Positions 1 through 6,538 of a stretch of 22,268 nucleotides of DNA are shown piece by piece. A model generated the notes under the pieces. It was given only the letters and a program-made list of their open reading frames with translations. It was not told the DNA's origin and searched no databases. This stretch comes from Lentisphaerota bacterium. GTDB lineage: Bacteria > Verrucomicrobiota > Kiritimatiellia > RFP12 > UBA3636. The position numbers and the translations under genes are program-made. Numbering within the stretch: position 1 is the stretch's first letter; every line of letters begins with the position of its first letter. The stretch covers positions 1-22,268 of the forward strand of contig JALHHX010000057.1 of the NCBI GenBank assembly GCA_022837245.1. Direction: 5' to 3'.

Positions 1-958
1 CTTCAGTCGAGCCTTCAGCGCGCAGCATGTGGCAGTCGTACTCGACTACGCCCTTCCAGCCGACGTCCTGTAGCGCCTTGAACATGAAGACGGTCTCCTT
101 AAGGCCCTCGGGGCCAACCAGCGGAGGGAAGTCGTTGTCGAATTGCGCCTTGATCTGAGAACCGAAATGGATGAACTTGAGCTTTTTCATGCTACATAGG
201 TAGGCGACGGTCATACAGGCGTTCATCAACGCCATGCTCTCGTGCTGGAGCAACTCTGGATTGACTCCCCAGAAGTCGGGGCGCTTGAGGCGGGCAAGGA
301 TAAAACCGGCTGCGTGACCGCTTGTGGGCAAGAACATCTGGCCCCGCGGCTCGTTTGGCTTTGGCTCGACGCATGCTCCGATGTAGTTCGTAAGCTTATG
401 TTCTGCAATGTAGTCCGTGACGTGGTTCAGGCCTTCCGCAAGCCAATCATAGACCTTATTCCACTCGGTCACGACGGGAACCTCGAAGCCATCCCGGGCA
501 ACCCAGTAGACGTAGTGCTTTGCCCCGAAGAGATTTCCAATGCGCAGGGTGCGCTCGACCTTGCGCGCGGCCAACTTGCGGATTTCGGGGTCGGGGTTGC
601 AGAGACCACCGTCGCGGAACATCGGGTTTCCGTGGAGGCTGCAAGTGGCAGTGTTCACACCCACGCCTGCCGCGTCGAGAATCTTTTTGATTTCTCGAAG
701 TTTTTTGTAAACAGCGCTTTTAGGATCCAGATCGTCTTCGAGGTTCTTGGGATCCCACGGAACGAGGTCGTCGTCGTGGAACGCAGTCAGCTCTATGTCT
801 CTCGCCTCGCCGGCTTCGGCGATGAGCTCGGCGACCTCAAGGGCGTCGATGCGTTGCATGACGGCGTCGCCGAACGGATCGGATAGGGGGTTGCCAACGC
901 ACCAGAATGGCATGCGTTTGGTGACGCAACCTTTGTTGTAGTTCTTATTGACTTTCAT
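1..958 (-). CDS. xylA: Xylose isomerase-like TIM-barrel protein, partial (3' end beyond window)
   Basis: Read on the minus strand from ATG at 958, this frame stays open for 319 codons to the window edge, so the C-terminus is missing (the class I enzymes are about 390 residues). GGGAG at 971-967 is a good ribosome binding site 8 bases before the ATG. It aligns by eye with actinobacterial-type xylose isomerases, which interconvert D-xylose and D-xylulose in the cytoplasm. FHDDDLVP holds H61 and D64 (His54/Asp57 of Streptomyces), EPKPNEPRG holds E198 and K200 (Glu181/Lys183), NPELLQHE holds E235 and H239, FDND holds D274 and D276, and EYD holds D308. Two oddities: the residue at the Asp245 metal-ligand position is H264, and the E-to-H spacing is four instead of three. 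It is certainly of this family. The exact sugar is less certain because of these changes. It is divergent from the araM-like gene. Confidence 0.8.
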   Translation of the reverse strand, partial: MKVNKNYNKGCVTKRMPFWCVGNPLSDPFGDAVMQRIDALEVAELIAEAGEARDIELTAFHDDDLVPWDPKNLEDDLDPKSAVYKKLREIKKILDAAGVGVNTATCSLHGNPMFRDGGLCNPDPEIRKLAARKVERTLRIGNLFGAKHYVYWVARDGFEVPVVTEWNKVYDWLAEGLNHVTDYIAEHKLTNYIGACVEPKPNEPRGQMFLPTSGHAAGFILARLKRPDFWGVNPELLQHESMALMNACMTVAYLCSMKKLKFIHFGSQIKAQFDNDFPPLVGPEGLKETVFMFKALQDVGWKGVVEYDCHMLRAEGSTE

Positions 959-1020
959 ATCATGGACTCCCGAGTTTCGTGAATGCTTGAAAATGAAACA
1001 TCAGCTTATGTTTGCTTGGA

Positions 1021-1048
1021 AATATACATAAGGCGGCATCAGAAGCAA
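1021..1048 (-). promoter_or_regulatory. Possible promoter of the xylose isomerase-like gene
   Basis: On the minus strand TTGCTT (1048-1043) and TATATT (1026-1021) are 16 bases apart, about 60 bases upstream of the ATG at 958. The match to sigma-70 elements is moderate and there is no other support. Confidence 0.3.
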
Positions 1049-1193
1049 ACAAATCCCTTTATTCCCCACTGTTTTGCCCGCGAACTCTCTGAGGCCGTCA
1101 TGGCTTTGGGACGTGGAATTCACACGAAGGCACTAGTATGTGTAGGCGCGGCGGGTGCGTCTTTTTCGGTTTCCGTTCCTTTTAGTGTTGTGT

Positions 1194-1199
1194 TATACT
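1194..1199 (+). promoter_or_regulatory. Possible -10 element for the araM-like gene
   Basis: TATACT lies 41 bases before the proposed ATG at 1241, in the 282-base divergent gap (959-1240). No good -35 hexamer sits at 16-18 bases upstream, so this is a weak call. The rest of the gap holds the opposing xylA-side promoter candidate and nothing else I can identify. Confidence 0.3.
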
Positions 1200-1229
1200 T
1201 CGATTTAATTTATGGCAAGGATAAACACA

Positions 1230-1238
1230 GGGGGGGGG
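1230..1238 (+). promoter_or_regulatory. G9 homopolymer at the ribosome binding site of the araM-like gene
   Basis: Nine consecutive G residues end two bases before the proposed ATG at 1241. Together with the preceding A they are the only Shine-Dalgarno-like sequence for this start. A tract of this length can slip during replication, which would change SD spacing but not the reading frame. Confidence 0.45.
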
Positions 1239-1240
1239 CG

Positions 1241-2602
1241 ATGCCGGATGATGTCGGTAAAATTCAAATGCCAGAGCGCATAACCGAGGCTTTGCGCAAC
1301 GCAGTCGACACAAAGCTGTTGTGGATCGGGGACGATATGCTTTCTAAAGCCCCGGCAATGTTCAAAACTCTTTTCCCGGGCGAACGGGCCTGCATGGTGG
1401 CAGATAGGAACACGCTCTCCGCCGCAGGCCGGGAGGTATACAGCTCGTTGCGCGCCGCCGGGGTCGAGTTGGTTCAACCATACATTTTCAATGAGCCGCC
1501 CTACGCAAGCATCGAAGCAGCGGAGACCGTGCGCGGGTATCTATCGGGCAACAATGCCGTCGCAGTCGCCGTGGGATCCGGTTCCATCAACGATATTTGC
1601 AAGCTCGCCTCGTTCCGGGTGGGAAGAAAGTACATGTGCGTCGCCACAGCGGCGTCGGTCGACGGCTATGCCTCGTCCGGCGCGCCGATGACAATCGAGG
1701 GCTTCAAGAAGACCGTTCCATGTCCGGCACCCGCTGGGATAATCGCGGATCTGCTTGTGCTTCAGCGCGCACCATATGACATGACCGCGGCTGGTTACGC
1801 GGATTTGCTGGCGAAGGTCACGGCTGGTGCCGACTGGATAATCGCTGACGAAATATGCGGCGATGCCGAGCCGATTCAGGAGATACCTTGGCGCATGGTG
1901 CAGGATCCGCTTGAGAGCTGGATCAACCACCCATACGAGTTGAAGAACGGCGACCCAAGGGCGTTCGCGGCGCTTTTTGAAGGGCTGACAATATCCGGGT
2001 TCGCAATGCAGGCCGCGGATTCATCGCGCCCCGCCTCGGGTTGCGAGCACATGTTTTCGCATGTCTGGGAAATGGCGCACGTGAAGCAGGCAGACGGCAA
2101 GGAGCCTTCGCATGGGTTCAAAGTGGGCATCGGGTCGCTTGCCGCTCTCGCGGCGATGGACGCGCTTTTCTCGGAACCGTTCACGCACGGCGACATCAAT
2201 GAGGCTGCGGCGCGGTATCCTACATGGGAGGAACGCGAACGTATGATACGCGGCTTGTTCGGAAATGATACGCTGTGCGAAAAAATCCTGGCAGAGAGTC
2301 GCGCCAAACATCTGGAGCGAGACGCGCTTGAGACGCGGCTGGGCGTGATCGCCGATTCTTTTGAAACGCTTCGTGGCAGGGTGGAGTCGCAGTTGATGCC
2401 GTTCCCCCGCATGCGCGAAATGTTGCGCGTGGCGGGGTGCCCGGTGCGTCCGCAGGACATCGGCGTGACGCCTGGCAGATGCGCTGCCACGGCGATAGCC
2501 GCGCAGATGCTCCGCGCTCGCTATACCGTGTTGGATCTGGCCTACGAAACAGGCCGCCTATACGAGGTTGTGCGCCGCATAGGCGAAGCGTGGGAAGAGT
2601 GA
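1241..2602 (+). CDS. araM: sn-glycerol-1-phosphate dehydrogenase, AraM/EgsA family
   Basis: The 453-residue product belongs to the iron-type alcohol dehydrogenase superfamily and matches Bacillus subtilis AraM closely by eye. AraM reduces dihydroxyacetone phosphate to sn-glycerol 1-phosphate with NAD(P)H in the cytoplasm. Visible motifs: GSGSINDI (112-119) at the dinucleotide site, ASVDGYASSGAP (138-149), GYADLLAK with likely metal ligand D188, SRPASGCEHMFSH with H270 and H274, and HGFKVG with H291. The frame is open from 983, but the first 86 codons resemble no part of the family. ATG 1241 gives a family-like N-terminus and sits just after the G9 tract; ATG 1268 is a less likely alternative. 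The product is somewhat longer than B. subtilis AraM (394). A pteridine reductase-like gene follows after 46 bases, probably in the same transcript. The family is secure; the physiological use of glycerol 1-phosphate here is unknown. Confidence 0.88.
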   Translation: MPDDVGKIQMPERITEALRNAVDTKLLWIGDDMLSKAPAMFKTLFPGERACMVADRNTLSAAGREVYSSLRAAGVELVQPYIFNEPPYASIEAAETVRGYLSGNNAVAVAVGSGSINDICKLASFRVGRKYMCVATAASVDGYASSGAPMTIEGFKKTVPCPAPAGIIADLLVLQRAPYDMTAAGYADLLAKVTAGADWIIADEICGDAEPIQEIPWRMVQDPLESWINHPYELKNGDPRAFAALFEGLTISGFAMQAADSSRPASGCEHMFSHVWEMAHVKQADGKEPSHGFKVGIGSLAALAAMDALFSEPFTHGDINEAAARYPTWEERERMIRGLFGNDTLCEKILAESRAKHLERDALETRLGVIADSFETLRGRVESQLMPFPRMREMLRVAGCPVRPQDIGVTPGRCAATAIAAQMLRARYTVLDLAYETGRLYEVVRRIGEAWEE

Positions 2603-2648
2603 GTGTGTGGGATAAAGGTCTTTGACTCGGGAATAATCGGAGGAATGC

Positions 2649-3392
2649 ATGAAAACGCTTGATGACAAAGTTGCGTTGGTTACGGGCGGGGCACTGCGTC
2701 TTGGCAGGGAGCTGTCGATAGCGCTTGCCCGGGAGGGGTGCGACATCGTGATCCACTACCGCGAATCGGCGGAGGATGCGAAGGATCTCGCCGGCGAAAT
2801 CCGCGCCATGGGCAGGCAGGCTTGGCTCGTATGCGGCGACTTCAACAACATTTTCGAGCCCGAGGCCGTTATGCGCACGGCCTGGGAAATGGCGGGATGG
2901 GTCGATATACTGGTGAACAATGCGGCGGAGTTTTCCCAGATGACGCTACTGGAGATGACGTCCGAGGAGATCGAGGAGATATGGCGCGTCAACACGCTTG
3001 CGCCGATAATCCTTGCGAAGACGCTGGCCGATTTGGCGAGCGGCAGCGAGATACTGCCGGACGATTATTGCGGCAAGGTTATCAACATCCTCGACAGGCG
3101 CGTGTCGAAGCCAGATCGCGGTTGCCTCCCGTACTGGCTCACTAAGAAGGGGCTTGAGGCGTTCACTCTGGGCGGAGCGCTGGAGCTGGCTCCGCGCATC
3201 ACTGTCAACGCCGTGGCTCCGGGGCCGGTGCTCGCTCCGGAGTCGCCCGATCTGCTGGAGCCGGCCGGCCCTATGCCGCTTGCCGTGCGCTGCCTGCCTG
3301 CAGACGTGGCTGAGGCGGTGCTGTTCCTTGCCAAGACGGTTGCTGTGACGGGTCAGGTGGTTTATGTCGACAGCGGCCAGCACCTTCTGTGA
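2649..3392 (+). CDS. Pteridine reductase-like short-chain dehydrogenase (PTR1/FolM type)
   Basis: This is a 247-residue classical-length SDR with a Rossmann fold. The cofactor motif is TGGALRLG (12-19), the TGX3RXG form of the PTR1 group, and IHYRES (35-40) resembles the NADPH-selecting HYRRS segment. NNAAEF (90-95) follows. The active site is Y162 and K166 (YWLTK), with D149 exactly 13 residues before the tyrosine, where most SDRs have serine. This matches the Asp-Tyr-Lys triad of Leishmania PTR1 (181/194/198). VNAVAPGPVL near the C-terminus is also typical. The likely role is NADPH-dependent reduction of a pterin (dihydrofolate, dihydrobiopterin or dihydromonapterin). GGAGGA at 2639-2644 is a strong ribosome binding site. 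It sits 46 bases after the araM-like gene. The substrate is inferred from motifs only. Confidence 0.8.
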   Translation: MKTLDDKVALVTGGALRLGRELSIALAREGCDIVIHYRESAEDAKDLAGEIRAMGRQAWLVCGDFNNIFEPEAVMRTAWEMAGWVDILVNNAAEFSQMTLLEMTSEEIEEIWRVNTLAPIILAKTLADLASGSEILPDDYCGKVINILDRRVSKPDRGCLPYWLTKKGLEAFTLGGALELAPRITVNAVAPGPVLAPESPDLLEPAGPMPLAVRCLPADVAEAVLFLAKTVAVTGQVVYVDSGQHLL

Positions 3393-3400
3393 GGATTCTC

Positions 3401-3429
3401 TTCAATTATTTCCAGCAGTTTGATACAAT
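3401..3429 (+). promoter_or_regulatory. Possible promoter of the prepilin/pyrimidine salvage run
   Basis: TTCAAT (3401-3406), a 17-base spacer and TACAAT (3424-3429) lie 75 bases before the prepilin ATG at 3504. The -10 is good and the -35 weak. No hairpin terminator is visible between the SDR stop at 3392 and this site. Confidence 0.4.
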
Positions 3430-3503
3430 GAGCCGCAGACAGCTGGGATTTGTGGTTTATTCAAGCAGGTTGCCGGCAGTCATAAAAGGATGGGCTACGA
3501 TTC

Positions 3504-4250
3504 ATGAAAAAAACGCCTTTGTGCGATAAATCCGCGAACAACGCTTTCACAATCATCGAGCTTTTGGTCGTAATGGCAATTCTTGCGATTTTGATGGGGC
3601 TTTTGGTGCCTGCCGTCAACATCCTCAGGGAGAGCGGCAAGGCCACGGAATGCTCCAACAACCTGCGCCAGTGGGGACACGCAATGGCTGCGTACCTTGA
3701 CGACAAGCGCGGCGTTTTCCCGTCGGATGGCGCAGATGGCGGAACAGGAACGCCCTCGGCTAAACAAGCCGATGCCTGGTACAACACCCTCCCACCATAT
3801 CTGCACGAGGAGACGATGGCGGCACTTGTCGCAGCAGACAAAGTCTTGATACCAGGGCGTGGAAAGAGCATTTTCCTATGCCCCAATTCCCGAATCGATT
3901 CAGGGCAATCGTCAAGTAAGTTCTATTCCTCATATGCGCTTAACTACTGGATCAACGCCGATAAGGGCGAGGGCTTCTCGAAGCGTATCCGCCAGACGCA
4001 AATCAAGAACCCGTCCGTGTTCGTGGTCATGTCGGAATCGCCCGACGGCAAATCGGCGAATGTCCACCCTTCGACCATGATCATCGACGGCGGATTCACC
4101 GGGTTCCGCCACCGCGGTTCCGCCAACGCGCTTTTCGCCGATGGGCGTGTTTCGAAAATACCACAGAAAATCGGCTGGCGCGATGGCATGGCCTTGAGGG
4201 ACAACGCAGGCGGTTTCCAGTGGAATCCGCAGGACGAAATCATACAATGA
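3504..4250 (+). CDS. Type II secretion-like prepilin with H-X9-DG motif
   Basis: The 248-residue product starts with a class III signal peptide: a short basic leader, then FTIIELLVVMAILAIL from residue 15, with the conserved glutamate at E19 (Glu5 of the mature protein). Prepilin peptidase would cut before F15. The residue before the cut is alanine rather than the usual glycine. Near the C-terminus FRHRGSANALFADGRV has His, nine residues, then Asp-Gly. This H-X9-DG signature is common in the greatly expanded pseudopilin-like families of planctomycetes, Lentisphaerota and Verrucomicrobiota. The function of these single-copy prepilins is largely unknown; surface or periplasmic display is inferred. 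AGGA at 3487-3490 is 13 bases from the ATG. Its TGA overlaps the ATG of the phosphorylase gene by four bases. Confidence 0.85.
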   Translation: MKKTPLCDKSANNAFTIIELLVVMAILAILMGLLVPAVNILRESGKATECSNNLRQWGHAMAAYLDDKRGVFPSDGADGGTGTPSAKQADAWYNTLPPYLHEETMAALVAADKVLIPGRGKSIFLCPNSRIDSGQSSSKFYSSYALNYWINADKGEGFSKRIRQTQIKNPSVFVVMSESPDGKSANVHPSTMIIDGGFTGFRHRGSANALFADGRVSKIPQKIGWRDGMALRDNAGGFQWNPQDEIIQ

Positions 4251-5575
4251 TGGTTCCACAGTGGATTATTGAGAAGAAGAGAGACGGCAGAGAGATCCCG
4301 GAGGCCGAACTCCGTGAGTTCATGAACACTTATGCGTCGGGCTCACTTCCGGATTATCAGATGGCGGCGTTCGCGATGGCCGTGTTCTTTAGGGGGATGA
4401 CGTTCAACGAGGTCACTGTGATAACCGACGTCATGATGCGTTCCGGCGATGTGTTGGATCTAAGCGGGCTTTCCCGCCCGACCGTTGACAAGCATTCCAC
4501 TGGCGGGATCGGAGACAAGATTTCGATTCCGCTTGCGCCGCTTGTCGCCGCCTCCGGCGCGGCAGTGCCCATGATTTCCGGACGAGGTCTCGGAATCACG
4601 GGAGGGACGCTCGACAAGCTCGAATCAATTCTCGGCTACAACACGCAGCTTTCGACTAAAAAATTCCTCCAGGTGCTTGAGAAGGTGGGCTGCTCTATTA
4701 TCGGGCAGACGAGCCGCCTCGCGCCGGCCGATAAAAAACTGTACGCTCTCCGCGACGTCACGGGCACCGTGCAGTCAATTCCATTGATCGCATCAAGCAT
4801 CATGTCGAAGAAGCTTGCCGAAGGTGCCCGGGGGCTCGTGCTTGACGTGAAATTCGGTGCGGGGGCATTCATGAAAGAGGTCGGCAGGGCGCGTGAATTG
4901 GCAGAGACCATGATCCAGATCGGGCGCAATATGGGACGCGACATGGTTGCGCTCCTAACCGACATGAACCAGCCGCTCGGCGCTGCAATCGGCAACTCCC
5001 TTGAGATCGCCGAATCCATTGATGTGCTTAAGGGCACAGGACCGGTCGATGTCACTGAGCTAACTGTCGCGCTCGGCGCGGAGATGCTCGTGATAGCAGG
5101 TGTGTGCGAAAACGCAGAGGAAGGCGCGGCGAAGATTCGCGGGAACATCGAGTCTGGAGCCGCGCTCGAGGTGTTCGCCAAGATGATCAACGCACATGGA
5201 GGGGATCCGCGAGTGGTTGATAATCCGGAACGGCTCGGGAGCTCCCCGATATGCGTTGAGGTGTTGGCGGGCGACGACGGATTCGTAAGCCACGTGGATG
5301 CCGACGCAATAGGCCGCGTAGTCCTGTTGCTTGGCGGCGGGCGCAGACTAAGCACGGATACGATAGATCATCTGGTGGGAATTGACGGGTTAATCAAGGC
5401 CGGGGCGAAAGTCACTCAGGGAGAACCGCTGATGCGCATACACGCGCGCAGTAAAAACGACGTGGACGCCGTGTTGAATCAGGCGCGCAAGGCTGTGGTG
5501 ATTGCCGATGTCAGACCAAAAAAGTCACCGTTGATTCTGGCAAAGATCGGTGGAAAAAACGGGAGTAAAGCATGA
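4247..5575 (+). CDS. pdp: Pyrimidine-nucleoside (thymidine) phosphorylase
   Basis: The 442-residue product is full length for the family (B. subtilis Pdp about 433). It catalyses phosphorolysis of thymidine, uridine and/or deoxyuridine to base plus (deoxy)ribose 1-phosphate in the cytoplasm. Diagnostic segments are DKHSTGGIGDKIS (81-93) at the phosphate site, SGRGLGITGGTLDKLES (111-127), LYALRDVTGTV with R169, and SSIMSKK with S184 and K188. The last three match catalytic or base-binding Arg171, Ser186 and Lys190 of E. coli thymidine phosphorylase. The residue matching E. coli His85 is I117 (codon ATC), which is unusual. I chose ATG 4247 because it overlaps the prepilin stop (ATGA) and has AGGA at 4231-4234. 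ATG 4250 is also possible. It overlaps cdd by four bases, so the two are translationally coupled. Confidence 0.93.
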   Translation: MMVPQWIIEKKRDGREIPEAELREFMNTYASGSLPDYQMAAFAMAVFFRGMTFNEVTVITDVMMRSGDVLDLSGLSRPTVDKHSTGGIGDKISIPLAPLVAASGAAVPMISGRGLGITGGTLDKLESILGYNTQLSTKKFLQVLEKVGCSIIGQTSRLAPADKKLYALRDVTGTVQSIPLIASSIMSKKLAEGARGLVLDVKFGAGAFMKEVGRARELAETMIQIGRNMGRDMVALLTDMNQPLGAAIGNSLEIAESIDVLKGTGPVDVTELTVALGAEMLVIAGVCENAEEGAAKIRGNIESGAALEVFAKMINAHGGDPRVVDNPERLGSSPICVEVLAGDDGFVSHVDADAIGRVVLLLGGGRRLSTDTIDHLVGIDGLIKAGAKVTQGEPLMRIHARSKNDVDAVLNQARKAVVIADVRPKKSPLILAKIGGKNGSKA

Positions 5576-6033
5576 CCTCCGAGCAAGCCGAGAAACTGTT
5601 GGCGGCAGCAAGGGAGGTGGCGCGCAATTCATACAGTCCGTATTCCAAGTACGCTGTCGGTGCGGCTTTGTTGGCGGATGACGGCACTGTTGTCACTGGC
5701 TGCAACGTTGAGAACGCGTCATACGGCCTAACCAACTGTGCAGAACGGACTGCGATTTTCAAGGCCGTCAGCGAAGGCAGGAGGTCTTTTCGCGCGATTG
5801 CTATTGCAGGCGGATCGGCAGGGCCGCCTGCGACGCCCTGCGGTGCGTGCCGGCAGGTGATTGCTGAGTTCTGCAGTCCTGAAATGCCTGTGATTTGCGG
5901 GTCGCTCGACGGGGGCGATATGCTGGAGTTCACTGCGGGTGGGCTTTTGCCTTCTGGTTTTGATTTTGGTTCCGACTATGCCGTGGAACATGCTTGCAAA
6001 GGAAAGGGCAGGTACAGGAATGGCAAAGCCTGA
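5572..6033 (+). CDS. cdd: Cytidine deaminase
   Basis: The 153-residue product is a homotetramer-type cytidine deaminase that hydrolyses cytidine and deoxycytidine to uridine and deoxyuridine, using one catalytic zinc. Visible are SPYSKYAVGAA (22-32), CNVENASYG (44-52), NCAERTA with zinc ligand C56 and proton-shuttle E58, and PCGACRQ with zinc ligands C90 and C93. The family is usually about 130-136 residues; the extra length lies at the C-terminus. It overlaps pdp by four bases (ATGA), and the deaminase supplies nucleosides that the phosphorylase can cleave, so the pair forms a pyrimidine salvage unit. Its last codons also overlap the start of ybaK by 14 bases. Confidence 0.95.
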   Translation: MTSEQAEKLLAAAREVARNSYSPYSKYAVGAALLADDGTVVTGCNVENASYGLTNCAERTAIFKAVSEGRRSFRAIAIAGGSAGPPATPCGACRQVIAEFCSPEMPVICGSLDGGDMLEFTAGGLLPSGFDFGSDYAVEHACKGKGRYRNGKA

Positions 6034-6505
6034 TGCTTTCCCGGCGACGGCGGCATTGCGTGTGCTGAAGGCGGCGGGCGTCGAGTATACCGCCTTTAGA
6101 CATACTTACGAACCGCGCGGCGGCACTGCGCATTGCGCGAAGGAGCTTGGCGTTGACGAACATCGTGTTGTAAAGACAATTGTCCTCAAGACGAACGAGA
6201 ACAAGCCTTTGATAATGCTTATGCATGGCGATAGCGAAATCTCGCTTAACAAGCTTGCCCGCATTGTCGGAGTCAAGTCGATCGAAACATGCGAAATTAA
6301 GGAGGCGCAACGCCACAGCGGTTACCTTGTTGGCGGGACAAGTCCTTTTGGGTTCAGGAAGAAAGTCCCGATCTATGCGCAGGAGACGATCTTCGATCTT
6401 GATTGGATAATCATCAACGGCGGCTCACGCGAAATCTTCGTGAAGATTTCCCCTGATGCCCTAAAGGCGGTTCTTGGCGCAATACCTGTCGAGGTGCGCC
6501 AGTGA
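6020..6505 (+). CDS. ybaK: YbaK/EbsC-type Cys-tRNA deacylase
   Basis: The 161-residue product matches the YbaK/EbsC aminoacyl-tRNA editing family, which removes cysteine from Cys-tRNA(Pro). The hallmark lysine lies in RVVKTIVLKT (K52, matching E. coli YbaK Lys46). SGYLVGGTSPFG, corresponding to the GY-VGG-SP-G loop, and the terminal NGGSREIFVKISPDAL segment also fit. The frame is open from 5939, but ATG 6020 gives the expected family N-terminus and has purine-rich sequence upstream (AGG at 6009-6012 and AGG at 6016-6018). It starts inside the last codons of cdd. Its presence in a nucleoside salvage run is probably only co-transcription. The family call is secure. The exact tRNA target is inferred. 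Confidence 0.9.
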   Translation: MAKPDAFPATAALRVLKAAGVEYTAFRHTYEPRGGTAHCAKELGVDEHRVVKTIVLKTNENKPLIMLMHGDSEISLNKLARIVGVKSIETCEIKEAQRHSGYLVGGTSPFGFRKKVPIYAQETIFDLDWIIINGGSREIFVKISPDALKAVLGAIPVEVRQ

Positions 6506-6538
6506 CGCAGACCAATCTTTTCTTTTGAGGTGACGAAA

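Noticed and set aside
242..886. Long plus-strand ORF opposite the xylose isomerase-like gene
   Set aside because: It is the complementary shadow of a gene with clear family motifs.
983..1240. N-terminal extension of 86 codons on the araM-like gene
   Set aside because: The extra residues show no family similarity and include promoter-like AT-rich sequence. ATG 1241 gives an N-terminus that fits AraM.
1876..2490. Long minus-strand ORFs inside the araM-like gene
   Set aside because: They are serine- and arginine-rich shadow frames of a GC-biased coding region, with no recognisable domain.
3490..3507. Five-codon leader ORF overlapping the prepilin start
   Set aside because: It is too short to judge and contains no run of codons suggesting attenuation. 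Chance is the simpler explanation.
6530..6538. GTG start three codons upstream for the RlmI-like gene
   Set aside because: The GAGG site overlaps this GTG, while it is correctly spaced for ATG 6539.
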